The notes below the pieces were generated by a model. That model made no database searches. It was given only the letters and a program-made list of their open reading frames with translations, and had not been told where the DNA came from. A DNA stretch of 64,000 bases from NCBI RefSeq assembly GCF_030315915.2, contig NZ_CP135990.1, positions 2,728,001 to 2,792,000 on the forward strand, given 5' to 3'. This document shows, one piece after another, positions 1 to 8,168 of the stretch. Position 1 is the stretch's first letter. Each line of letters opens with the position of its first letter. This stretch comes from Providencia zhijiangensis (GTDB taxonomy: Bacteria; Pseudomonadota; Gammaproteobacteria; Enterobacterales; Enterobacteriaceae). The translations under genes were made by a program, and so were the position numbers.

Positions 1-1
1 T

Positions 2-244
2 ATTATTAAAGCTAATTCAAGTAGTGATGAATTTAAATCGCCACCATTAAGTCCTAATGAAAACCTAGATAAAGGGGTACTTAGTGCTAGTACACATGAT
101 TATTCTACTCAAAAATCAATATACTATATGTTAAATACAGATATAAAAAACACATATGCCCAAATGATAATAACTGGGCCATTAAATAATAGAGAGAATA
201 AAGTAATGGCAATGTCGGCAATGAATTGTAGAAGTAATAACTAA
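2..244 (+). CDS. C-terminal part of an unknown protein, cut by the window edge
   Basis: An open frame runs from the first bases of the window to a TAA at 242-244, giving 80 codons with no upstream stop, so the start lies outside. The translated part is polar and rich in Ser, Asn and Thr, ending in MSAMNCRSNN. I recognise no family. Base composition is AT-rich like the rest of the island. The nearest downstream element is a hairpin at 272-297. A shorter product starting at an internal ATG near 128 is possible but less likely. Confidence 0.5.
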   Translation: MIKANSSSDEFKSPPLSPNENLDKGVLSASTHDYSTQKSIYYMLNTDIKNTYAQMIITGPLNNRENKVMAMSAMNCRSNN

Positions 245-271
245 TAGATCGATTGGGTTCATTCAAGAGCA

Positions 272-297
272 ATAGCCACCTTAAATTAGGTGGCTAT
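272..297. terminator. Hairpin between convergent genes
   Basis: A 10-bp perfect stem (ATAGCCACCT with AGGTGGCTAT) encloses a 6-base loop. It sits between the end of the partial gene on the plus strand and the end of the serine recombinase gene on the minus strand, so it probably serves both. The T tracts are weak. Confidence 0.55.
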
Positions 298-299
298 AT

Positions 300-860
300 T
301 CATTCATAAACAGATAATGATTTTTTAACTCTAAAAACGGTAGCCCGCCCACAATCACATAATTTAGCTATTTCATCCGCAGTATATTTTTCACTCTCTA
401 GCATTTCAGTGATTTTACTATGAAGTACTGCATTCTTTTGTTTTCCTTTGTACTTTCCAGCCTTTTTAGCTATAGCAATACCTTCATCTCTTCTAGATGC
501 AATAATACCTCGTTCAAACTCTGCAACTGCTCCCATCATGGTTAAAATTAGCCTTGAAGCGGGAGAATTATCAAAACTCATGTTGTTGTCTAAAAATTTA
601 ACGGTTATTCCTTTTTCCACTAATTCATCCACTAGCGATAAGAGCTCTTTGGTATTACGGGCTAATCTATCGATAGACTTTGTAATGAGAGTATCACCTT
701 GCCTTAAGTGCGATAGGAGTAATAGTAGTTCTGGCCTGTCGTTGATATTTTTCCCTGACACTTTCTCTTGGATCACTTTGTCGCAAACAGGCTCAAGTAC
801 TGAAAGCTGCCTTTCTAAATTTTGATCTTTTGAAGAAACCCTTGCATAACCGAATATCAT
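300..860 (-). CDS. Serine recombinase, resolvase/invertase family
   Basis: A 186-residue small serine recombinase that cuts and rejoins DNA through a 5'-phosphoserine intermediate. The N-terminal motif YARVSSKDQNLERQ carries the nucleophilic serine, the middle has the family motif LVDELVEKGITVKFL, and AEFERGIIASRRDEGIA lies before a C-terminal helix-turn-helix near YTADEIAKLCDCGRATVFRV. The start at 860 is preferred because AAAGGG lies five bases upstream; an ATG 18 bases further out has no such site. The repeats at 872-983 just upstream look like its res site. It may resolve cointegrates of the island or invert DNA; the family assignment is firm, the role is inferred. Confidence 0.9.
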   Translation of the reverse strand: MIFGYARVSSKDQNLERQLSVLEPVCDKVIQEKVSGKNINDRPELLLLLSHLRQGDTLITKSIDRLARNTKELLSLVDELVEKGITVKFLDNNMSFDNSPASRLILTMMGAVAEFERGIIASRRDEGIAIAKKAGKYKGKQKNAVLHSKITEMLESEKYTADEIAKLCDCGRATVFRVKKSLSVYE

Positions 861-871
861 AAAAGCCCTTT

Positions 872-983
872 GTATCATTTACTATATTTAAATGATACTG
901 AATCATATAGATAGGATCAAGTACTAAATGATACTATTTTAGCTGAATTAGGTGGGTATCATTAGGGAGTAGCTGAATGATAC
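872..983. promoter_or_regulatory. Putative res site of the serine recombinase
   Basis: The octamer AATGATAC or its complement occurs five times: 872-879 (minus), 891-898 (plus), 927-934 (plus), 956-963 (minus), 976-983 (plus). The first two form an inverted pair spanning 27 bp and the last two an inverted pair spanning 28 bp, with a possible degenerate subsite in the middle. An array of inverted half-sites over about 112 bp immediately before the gene matches the usual layout of resolvase res sites. It may also act as the operator of the recombinase gene. Confidence 0.6.
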
Positions 984-1110
984 ACTATTGGTGAAAAATT
1001 AGTATAATTTTTGGGGTGAATAATATAGTAATGTAAATATTGCATATATAACCATTACATGTTTTGATCTGAAAAATTCATATCATTATTTACTGGAATA
1101 GGGTTTTATA
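984..1110. other. Leader of the HEPN-STAND gene
   Basis: This AT-rich stretch lies between the recombination site and the HEPN-STAND start and must hold its promoter unless transcription enters from elsewhere. I see no convincing -35/-10 pair. ATAGGG lies about seven bases before the ATG and may be a weak ribosome binding site. Confidence 0.3.
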
Positions 1111-3435
1111 ATGGCTTTTAATTTAACCAGAATGAGTGTCTATGCGTTAATTAGTTCATTAGAAGAAGATCTGCGAGCTATCATTACGACATACTTAGAG
1201 AATGAAGCTTTAAATGAGGTTATCTCTACTGATTTGAAGAGCAGAGCTAAACAACGTTTAGAAAAAGATATTGGATTTTCATTTGATGATGTTTCACTAT
1301 CAGATTTAGTTGATTATTTTGATCTGGGTGACACTTATCAGGTTATAAACTCTAACTTTAATAAAATCCCAGAACATATATCTAGCTATGTAAGAAAAAA
1401 AACGAAGGGTTTTGATAAACTAATACCCATAAGAAATAGAGTTATGCATATAAGACCATTGGATGTAGATGATTATCCAACTACGTTCACTTTTTGTCAT
1501 CAATTAATTGAAACAGAAAAAACAGTCTGGTCTAATCTATCAAACATAATTGATATTATTTCCGTTAATCCAAGTTATGTACTTGGTTTAGATATTAAAA
1601 GTTATGAGGATTCCTATGAGAATCATAATTTACCTTTTCCTGATTTCGATGAAACAGGCCTTATCGGTCGAAATGAAGATGTAAATAAAGTTAAGCAGCT
1701 TTGTTATGGTCCATTTCCTGTAATATCAATTGTTGGTGAAGGTGGTGTTGGTAAAACCGCTCTAGCCTTAAAAGTTGCATATGAAATTTTAGAAGATGAG
1801 AAAAACCCTTTTGACGCTATAGTTTGGGTCTCATCTAAAACTACGCAAATTACAGTTAATGAAATAAAAGAAATTAAGGATTCTATTACCACATCTATTG
1901 GTGTTATTAGTGAAATTTCAAATCAATTAACTGGTATGTCGCCATCACAAGCTGGCATAGAAGAAATTATTGAATATTTATCCACATTTAAAATAGCACT
2001 TTTTATAGATAATCTTGAAACTATTTTAGATGATAATATCCGGAATTTTGTTGGAAATCTCCCCTCAGGGAGTAAAATCATAATTACATCTAGGATAGGA
2101 TTAGGTGCATATGAATATCCAGTTAAACTTCAAGGCATCAATGAGTCATACGCTTCCCAGTTGCTTCGTACTTTAGCAAAAATACGCAATGTTGATTCAC
2201 TTAAAAGTATTGATGAAAATATAATGCGTAAGTATGTAAATAGAATGTATTGTAACCCTAGTTACATTAAATGGTTTGTGAGTTGTATTCAAACAGGGAA
2301 TTCCCCTGAAAGTATCTTACAAAATTCAAATATGTTTCTTGAGTTTTGTATGTCTAACGTTTATCAGCATTTATCTGAGAATGCAAGAAAATTGACATCA
2401 GCAATGCAATGTGCTCCTGGTTTGAGGGATGTTCCAGAATTATCATATTTAACAGACTTTGATTCTTTAACAATTCATAAATCTCTACAAGAGTTAATGT
2501 CTACAAATATGCTATCACAGTCCTCAAAAACTAAAGGTGCAAGTATAAAAAATAATTATCAATTATCTGAGCTTGCGAAGTCTTATTTAAGTAAGCACCA
2601 TAAACCATCTCAGACATATATGAGATCTATTCAGGATAAAAGAAATAAACTTAATTCATTATATGAGCAGCAAATGCAGTCAAGAACTGATAATAAATAT
2701 AATGTTAATAATATTCAATTCAGAGATAAAAGTGACCGTGTAATAGTAAAAATGTTACGTGATGCTCAGGTATTTATGAACCAAGCTAAGCATGACAAAG
2801 CATTTGAACTATTAACAGAGGCTCATAAACTTGCACCTGACTATTTTGAGGTTGCAAGAGTTTTAGCATTTTTTCATCAGAGGAATGGGAATCCCAGTGA
2901 TGCTAGAGAACAATACGAATTATCTATGGTACTAGCTCCTAATTTACCTCAGCTACATTTTTGGTTTGGAAAATTTATTTTACGCGAAGAACAAAATACA
3001 GATGATGCAGTTATAGAATTTGAAAAAGCATATGATTTAGACCCTAATTCAGTTGATGTAGCGTTATTTTTGGCTAGAGGATATATGTTCCAGCACCACT
3101 ATGATAAAACTGAAGATGTTTTAATTAAGATAAAGGATCTAATTGGTTCTACAACTGATTATAATGAAAAAATGTTTCTAGATACTGAAATACAGGTTTT
3201 ATATAGACGAGCGGATAGTTGTTTACAGAAAAATAATAATGAACAATGTATAATTCATCTTGAAGAAATGAAAGATAAATTTGATGATCTTCCCTTAAAG
3301 CATAAAGATACTTACATTCGTGAAAAATTATCAAAATGTAGGTTCATAATAAGTAACTTACTAAAGAGCAGTGATTATAATATAGTTAGTCGTGCAGATG
3401 CTTTGCAACAGTGGATGTGGCAAGAAGCTAGATAA
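1111..3435 (+). CDS. HEPN-NB-ARC (STAND) NTPase with TPR repeats, candidate anti-phage protein
   Basis: A 774-residue protein with three parts. Residues about 1-150 are helical and contain RNRVMH at 108-113, the R-polar-x3-H motif of HEPN RNases; the surroundings resemble the Swt1-type HEPN. Residues about 185-480 are a STAND/NB-ARC ATPase: Walker A GEGGVGKT at about 209-216, Walker B LFIDN near 300, then GSKIIITSR. Residues about 545-760 look like TPR repeats (for example DYFEVARVLAFFHQRNGNPSDAREQYE). In known STAND defence proteins the C-terminal repeats sense a ligand, the ATPase oligomerises and the N-terminal effector is switched on. Here the effector would be an RNase. It is a single-gene unit with its own terminator, between two recombinase genes. 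Domains are read from sequence; the defence role is inferred. Confidence 0.85.
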   Translation: MAFNLTRMSVYALISSLEEDLRAIITTYLENEALNEVISTDLKSRAKQRLEKDIGFSFDDVSLSDLVDYFDLGDTYQVINSNFNKIPEHISSYVRKKTKGFDKLIPIRNRVMHIRPLDVDDYPTTFTFCHQLIETEKTVWSNLSNIIDIISVNPSYVLGLDIKSYEDSYENHNLPFPDFDETGLIGRNEDVNKVKQLCYGPFPVISIVGEGGVGKTALALKVAYEILEDEKNPFDAIVWVSSKTTQITVNEIKEIKDSITTSIGVISEISNQLTGMSPSQAGIEEIIEYLSTFKIALFIDNLETILDDNIRNFVGNLPSGSKIIITSRIGLGAYEYPVKLQGINESYASQLLRTLAKIRNVDSLKSIDENIMRKYVNRMYCNPSYIKWFVSCIQTGNSPESILQNSNMFLEFCMSNVYQHLSENARKLTSAMQCAPGLRDVPELSYLTDFDSLTIHKSLQELMSTNMLSQSSKTKGASIKNNYQLSELAKSYLSKHHKPSQTYMRSIQDKRNKLNSLYEQQMQSRTDNKYNVNNIQFRDKSDRVIVKMLRDAQVFMNQAKHDKAFELLTEAHKLAPDYFEVARVLAFFHQRNGNPSDAREQYELSMVLAPNLPQLHFWFGKFILREEQNTDDAVIEFEKAYDLDPNSVDVALFLARGYMFQHHYDKTEDVLIKIKDLIGSTTDYNEKMFLDTEIQVLYRRADSCLQKNNNEQCIIHLEEMKDKFDDLPLKHKDTYIREKLSKCRFIISNLLKSSDYNIVSRADALQQWMWQEAR

Positions 3436-3443
3436 CTCAAATT

Positions 3444-3474
3444 AAAACCGAATGATTTTTTATCATTCGGTTTT
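3444..3474 (+). terminator. Rho-independent terminator after the HEPN-STAND gene
   Basis: A perfect 13-bp stem (arms 3444-3456 and 3462-3474) with a 5-base loop ends in TTTT, starting eight bases after the stop codon. Confidence 0.8.
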
Positions 3475-3804
3475 AATATACTCCAATAGATAAATCATTA
3501 TAAAACAATATATTACCCACTTAATTTTTTATCTCTTTGATATAAAAACAGAACTGTTTTTTACTTTAGTAAGGGATTACTTTAAGTATTAATAAAATCA
3601 GTATACTCCCCCTGAATTACAATAATTCGAGTACTAAAGGCAGGTAACTTTGCCGTGAGTTCACATCAAAATTCATTTTAGGCGAATCAAAACACTACCC
3701 TATCAGTACTGATATATTTCATATACAACATAATTAATTATGATATGAGTACAAAAGCTAATTAACAATAATGATAGGTTTTATTGGGTTAGGGTTCAGT
3801 ACTA

Positions 3805-3867
3805 ATGGAGCTAATTGATAAACTCAATAGTGATATTGATTTAATGATCAATAATCCTGATTGGTGA
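3805..3867 (+). CDS. Possible 20-residue mini-gene
   Basis: ATG at 3805 opens a 20-codon frame (MELIDKLNSDIDLMINNPDW) ending in TGA. Nineteen bases later begins a hairpin with a T run (3886-3942), so the frame is followed by terminator-like DNA. There is no strong ribosome binding site. It may be a real small peptide gene or chance in AT-rich DNA. Confidence 0.2.
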   Translation: MELIDKLNSDIDLMINNPDW

Positions 3868-3885
3868 TCATTAATCAGTATAAAA

Positions 3886-3942
3886 TGTCCAATGGTAATA
3901 ATGTATCTCTTAATACCTCTGTTGACCCATTGGACACTTTTT
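3886..3942 (+). terminator. Terminator-like hairpin in the integrase upstream region
   Basis: Arms TGTCCAATGG (3886-3895) and CCATTGGACA (3927-3936) pair perfectly across a 31-base loop, and CTTTTT follows. The long loop makes it weaker than a textbook terminator. Confidence 0.45.
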
Positions 3943-4180
3943 CATAAAAACTACCTGCTTACCCTGCCTCAAAAAACTTCAAGTCCTAAAAGGCAGTAAC
4001 TTCGCTGAGAGTTCATATTGTTCTCTATAAGATGGTAGCTATGTTCCAGTACTATACCCTGATATAATCGCGTAAAACTCATGTACAACAAAGCTAGAAT
4101 ATACGCCTATAAGCTTTATAACCTATTGTAAGTACTAGTTAATTTACCTTTCTATGAACAGTATTCAGTACTGTTTAGTA

Positions 4181-4291
4181 TTAGAAGACGAGTAATCCAG
4201 TACTGAAGGGTTGGGTACTAAAATAGTATCCAACCTTTATTTTCAATGTGTTATATGATTATTTGCGTGTTGATAGTAAATCAAGGATTTT
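4181..4291. repeat. Left copy of the 111-bp perfect inverted repeat around the integrase gene
   Basis: This block is the exact reverse complement of 5477-5587. It opens with codons for LEDE and a stop, the last codons of speA, here on the plus strand. It then carries a copy of the speA terminator hairpin (4209-4245) and the promoter-side sequence that precedes the integrase ATG. The block ends 16 bases before the integrase stop codon. The match breaks exactly at 4180 and 4292. Confidence 0.95.
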
Positions 4292-4307
4292 ATTATTCTT
4301 AAAATGA

Positions 4308-5474
4308 TTAGGTAACATCAATTGCTTGTTTCATTAACAGAATTGGCTCCTTACTTCGATATACTGCATCTGTCATCGTATTACTACTATGTCCTAAAAT
4401 ACTAAATCTAACATGGTCTGGAAGCTCTGGAACGTCTCTTAACCTATCGCTAAGGCTATACCGATAATCATGTGCTGTGTGTTGTTCATTTAAGTTTTTA
4501 AATACTTTCGATACGATTCTTGAGGCTGGATTATGAACACTCCAGGGAAAAGTCGGCAGTAGCTCCATAATCCCAAGGCTAATGAGATCATTATGGATTG
4601 GGATATTTCTAACACTACTGATACTTTTAACTCTTTTTCCATCTTTACTATTCACACTGATACAAGCTACTTTCTGATTTCGATCGGTTATATAGACATA
4701 ATCATCAATAGTTAACTGTATAGTTTCAGTTATACGCATCCCTGTGTAATATAATATTTGCAATAACCACCAGACATTTGATTTGTATTCTACTGATTCC
4801 AGTACTCTATTATGCAATTCAAGAGAAATTAATGTTTTTGCTCTCAAATTTTTTACTTTTTTAAACCCCATACCAAGAAAAGGGTTTTTAGATAAGTAAT
4901 CTCGTTTAACTGTTGCAAAGTTAAAAAGAGCTGAAATCTTCTTAAACATAGATTGGCGGGACGTATCGGATTTATATCTGTTTTTTAAGGTGTTTTTAAA
5001 CTTGGATATTGAGAGTTTATCAAATGATTCTATATCACAGTCTCCATACCAACTGATGAAAAGATCTACTGCACCTTTGTTTGATTTATAAGTTAAAGGT
5101 CTCCAGTCTGCTTCCATTTCATTGTACCATTCCTCTGCTACTGAACTTAACTTATGCCCCTGCTTTTTTATCTCCTGTTGAGTATCTAGCTCGCGACTAA
5201 CCTTACCGTTAGTATGCATCCAGTGAATAAATCCTGCTTCTAGGTGTATCTCCCCCTCAATATAGGTATCTCTATCTAATAATAAACATTCTCTAATCTG
5301 ATGAAATTCATACTGTTTATTTTTTAATTTAATATAAGAGCTCAATAAAATCTTTGCTCTATTTGATGCTATCTGAAAATCCCTAGTTCTTAAGTCTAGT
5401 CGGATTAAACGACCATAATGAGATTTTTGCCAAATATAATAACCACGATTATTACATGAAAAATACAGTGCCAT
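4308..5474 (-). CDS. Tyrosine recombinase (phage-type integrase)
   Basis: A 388-residue site-specific recombinase. The C-terminal half holds the tyrosine recombinase motifs: YYTGMRITETIQL with the first catalytic Arg, HDYRYSLSDRL matching HxxR, LGHSS, and the nucleophile in MTDAVYRSKE. The N-terminal half looks like an arm-binding and SAM-like core-binding region. An ATG 48 bases further upstream would add residues coded by the inverted repeat; the start at 5474 is preferred because the unique DNA begins there. The gene is tightly enclosed by the 111-bp inverted repeats. It probably integrates the island at the speA 3' end. Confidence 0.92.
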   Translation of the reverse strand: MALYFSCNNRGYYIWQKSHYGRLIRLDLRTRDFQIASNRAKILLSSYIKLKNKQYEFHQIRECLLLDRDTYIEGEIHLEAGFIHWMHTNGKVSRELDTQQEIKKQGHKLSSVAEEWYNEMEADWRPLTYKSNKGAVDLFISWYGDCDIESFDKLSISKFKNTLKNRYKSDTSRQSMFKKISALFNFATVKRDYLSKNPFLGMGFKKVKNLRAKTLISLELHNRVLESVEYKSNVWWLLQILYYTGMRITETIQLTIDDYVYITDRNQKVACISVNSKDGKRVKSISSVRNIPIHNDLISLGIMELLPTFPWSVHNPASRIVSKVFKNLNEQHTAHDYRYSLSDRLRDVPELPDHVRFSILGHSSNTMTDAVYRSKEPILLMKQAIDVT

Positions 5475-5476
5475 AG

Positions 5477-5587
5477 AAAATCCTTGATTTACTATCAACA
5501 CGCAAATAATCATATAACACATTGAAAATAAAGGTTGGATACTATTTTAGTACCCAACCCTTCAGTACTGGATTACTCGTCTTCTAA
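5477..5587. repeat. Right copy of the 111-bp inverted repeat; presumed att site at the speA 3' end
   Basis: Exact reverse complement of 4181-4291. It starts two bases upstream of the integrase ATG and runs through the speA terminator into the last codons of speA, ending at 5587. The integrase promoter must lie in or beyond this repeat, so the left copy carries a duplicate of it pointing towards the integrase from the other side. Confidence 0.95.
5523..5559 (-). terminator. Rho-independent terminator of speA
   Basis: On the minus strand GGTTGGGTACT pairs with AGTATCCAACC (one G-U pair) around a 5-base loop, followed by TTTATTTT. It starts 13 bases after the speA stop. A mirror copy is at 4209-4245. 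Confidence 0.8.
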
Positions 5588-7477
5588 GTAAGTGTAACCG
5601 TACAACCCACTTTCAAACTCGTTCACAAAATCTTTTTGCAGCTCGTCGCTTAGCCCAGTGCCTTTCACTTGCTCAATAAAGCTTTCTAACAGTACTTCAG
5701 GAACCAGCTTCACATATTGCAGCATATCGGCGACTGAATCGCCCTCTTCACTTTGCAGGTAACGAATGCTGCCTTGGCTATCAACCCACACATCGATGGC
5801 GGCAGTATCGCCGAATAAGTTGTGCATGTTGCCTAAAATTTCTTGGTATGCCCCGATCATAAAGAAGCCAATCATCGGCGGATTTTCTGGATCATACGCT
5901 GGCATTGGCATGGTGGTTTCCACCCCATCACCATCAACATAATGATCAATAATACCATCTGAGTCACAAGTGATATCCAGTAATACCGCACGTCTGTCTA
6001 ACGGCTTATCTAAGCCTTCAATTGGCAAGACTGGGAACACTTGGTCAATTCCCCAAGCGTCTGGCAGTGATTGGAACAGCGAGAAATTCACATAGAATTT
6101 ATCCGCCATACGCTCTTGCAGCTCATCAATAATTGGGCGATGAGCGCGGTTGCTAGGGTCTAAATCTTGCTGAATACGGCGACAGATATTTAAGTATAGC
6201 TCTTCCGCCCATGCGCGTTGTGTTAAGTCCAACACACCATGCGCATACTGGGTATGTGCTTCTTGCAAGTCAAACTGGCTATCGTGAAGCCATTCACGCA
6301 GCGAGCGGCTATTACCTTGATGCTGCATGGATTCCCACGTTTCCCATAACGAAACCAGCGAGCGTGGAGCATCTTCACTCGGCGGTGTGGTTTTGGTGAA
6401 TTCGTTACGCTCAACCCCAATCACGTTAGAGACTAACACGGTATGGTGAGCGGTCAATGCACGCCCAGACTCGGTGATCACCGTTGGGTGTGGCAAGTTA
6501 AACTCTTCACACGCATCGCCAATCGCCCAAATCACGTTGTTCGCGTATTCGTTCAAGCCATAGTTAACCGAACAATCTGACTGAGAACGCGTACCTTCAT
6601 AATCAACGCCTAAGCCACCGCCCACGTCAAAGCACTGAATGTTGACACCTAATTGATGCAACTCGACGTAGAAACGGGCAGACTCACGAACCCCTGTCGC
6701 GATATCACGAATATTCGCCATTTGAGAACCTAAATGGAAGTGCAATAATTGCAGGCTATCCAAGCGGTTCGCATTGCGTAAAATTTCGACTAATTGCAGA
6801 ACTTGTGTTGCCGCCAATCCAAATTTAGATTTTTCACCGCCACTCGCCTGCCATTTACCGGAACCTTGGGATGCTAAACGGGCACGAACACCTAAACGAG
6901 GCGTCACTTCCAGTTTTTGTGCTTCTTCCAGCACCATCTCGATTTCAGACATTTTTTCGATAACCAGGTACACTTTGTGACCCAGTTTTTCGCCAATTAA
7001 TGCCAGACGAATATATTCGCGATCTTTATAGCCGTTACACACAATCACAGTGCGAGTGCGACCTGCGTTGGCTAATACTGCCATTAGCTCTGCTTTTGAA
7101 CCTGCTTCTAACCCTAAAGGTTCACCAGAATTGACCAGCGATTCAATCACGCGGCGTTGTTGGTTAACTTTAATTGGGTAGACTAAAAAATAATCGCCTT
7201 TATAACCGTAAGATTCGCGCGCACGTTTAAACGCCGCGTTAATTGAACGCAAACGGTGTTGCAAAATTTGAGGGAAACAGAACAGCGCAGGTAAACGTAA
7301 ATGTTCCTGCTCTTCTTTAACTTGGTAGACTAAATCAGCTAAATCAACAAAGGTGTCAGGGTTTTCAGGATTCGGGCAAACACAGACATTTCCGCGCTCA
7401 TTCACCTGATAGTAACCACCGCCCCAATACGCAATATTGTAAGTTTGGCGCATCTTGCGAGCGATATTATCATTCAT
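5573..7477 (-). CDS. speA: Biosynthetic arginine decarboxylase
   Basis: SpeA converts arginine to agmatine and CO2, the first step of one route to putrescine. The 634-residue protein is close to the E. coli enzyme in length and sequence, including the PLP-lysine motif YPIKVNQ, the barrel motif [21 protein letters not shown], the later active-site motif DITCDSDG, and the conserved C-terminal end YGYTYLEDE. The start is supported by AGGAG eight bases upstream. In E. coli speB follows speA; here an island follows, and the inverted repeat covers the last codons without changing the protein. Confidence 0.97.
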   Translation of the reverse strand: MNDNIARKMRQTYNIAYWGGGYYQVNERGNVCVCPNPENPDTFVDLADLVYQVKEEQEHLRLPALFCFPQILQHRLRSINAAFKRARESYGYKGDYFLVYPIKVNQQRRVIESLVNSGEPLGLEAGSKAELMAVLANAGRTRTVIVCNGYKDREYIRLALIGEKLGHKVYLVIEKMSEIEMVLEEAQKLEVTPRLGVRARLASQGSGKWQASGGEKSKFGLAATQVLQLVEILRNANRLDSLQLLHFHLGSQMANIRDIATGVRESARFYVELHQLGVNIQCFDVGGGLGVDYEGTRSQSDCSVNYGLNEYANNVIWAIGDACEEFNLPHPTVITESGRALTAHHTVLVSNVIGVERNEFTKTTPPSEDAPRSLVSLWETWESMQHQGNSRSLREWLHDSQFDLQEAHTQYAHGVLDLTQRAWAEELYLNICRRIQQDLDPSNRAHRPIIDELQERMADKFYVNFSLFQSLPDAWGIDQVFPVLPIEGLDKPLDRRAVLLDITCDSDGIIDHYVDGDGVETTMPMPAYDPENPPMIGFFMIGAYQEILGNMHNLFGDTAAIDVWVDSQGSIRYLQSEEGDSVADMLQYVKLVPEVLLESFIEQVKGTGLSDELQKDFVNEFESGLYGYTYLEDE

Positions 7478-8106
7478 AATAAACTCCTAGTATGGAGGGG
7501 TGAGTGATGCGTTCTCCTTCCAGACAAGCAGCGACCAAGCGCATGATGCAACTAGGCAGTAATGTCAGGGAAACAGCGATACTCAGATTGTAATTAAAGT
7601 GCTTAGAACTTCTAAACGGTGACAATATATATCCACAGACTTAGCAGACGACTACATTATAGATTACTGGCTAAGTATTATGGATCTATGATAGGTATGA
7701 CGGTAACTTCGCGATGAAGTCAACATAGACAGGAAAGTAAAAGCCAATGTCACACGGCGATCCGCGTAAGACGGTTGGATACTGTTATTCAGCAGATTAT
7801 GGATCATCGCCCATTAACCCCCAATATAACTGTTTTCCCCTTAAAAACTTCAATGATTATTATTGAAATTCAACCGGTTATAAACATTCCTGATAGAAAG
7901 CAGACTCATGGCTGACCTGCTGGTATATAGCGGGAAATGACAACCATCCGCTACGGTCGCAGTTTATACCTCGAATAGCCCCAAAATGCAAAAGCAAATT
8001 ATCTAAAATTTCACATTCACGATAAAACTAACTGAATTAGCCATTTATGCGCTTATCATTTTAGGCTGAAAAACAGGTAGAAATTATTCATTGAAAAGTC
8101 TAGAAT
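7478..8106. other. Gene-free region between divergent speA and metK
   Basis: About 630 bases without a convincing gene. It must hold the speA promoter and leader. I looked for a yqgB-like small gene upstream of speA and found none. A block near 7690 (GGTAACTTCGCGATGAAGT) resembles the motif at 3641, which may be chance. Confidence 0.4.
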
Positions 8107-8139
8107 AGCCGTCTAGATGTTAAAACATCCAACTATAAT
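8107..8139 (+). promoter_or_regulatory. metK promoter with MetJ-like boxes
   Basis: Three adjacent octamers resemble the MetJ box AGACGTCT: AGCCGTCT (7 of 8), AGATGTTA (5 of 8) and AAACATCC (5 of 8) at 8107-8130. A perfect -10 element TATAAT follows at 8134-8139, 29 bases before the metK ATG. MetJ with S-adenosylmethionine represses met genes through tandem boxes, and metK is a known member of that regulon in E. coli. Confidence 0.65.
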
Positions 8140-8168
8140 GTTCTTTGAATTCTTAAGGTATTAATCTC

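Larger units (their letters stand above)
3629..4206. repeat. AGTACT motif array, possible integrase arm sites
   Basis: No sizeable gene lies in 3436-4307. Motifs of the form CAGTACT or AGTACTA recur at about 3630, 3704, 3797, 4047, 4131, 4166 and 4198, and GAGTAC near 3747. The segments starting at 3630 and 3983 also resemble each other over about 30 bp (shared AAAGGCAG, GTAACTT and GAGTTCA) and again at the following AGTACT and ACAACA motifs, suggesting an old tandem duplication. Repeated short sites next to an integrase gene are typical of arm-type binding sites in attachment regions; this reading is inference. Confidence 0.45.

Noticed and set aside
3629..4206. CRISPR-like array
   Set aside because: The repeated unit is only 6-8 bases, spacing is irregular and no cas gene is present.
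7478..8106. Possible yqgB-like small gene upstream of speA
   Set aside because: The minus-strand frames there show no sequence like YqgB and no good ribosome site with a start codon.
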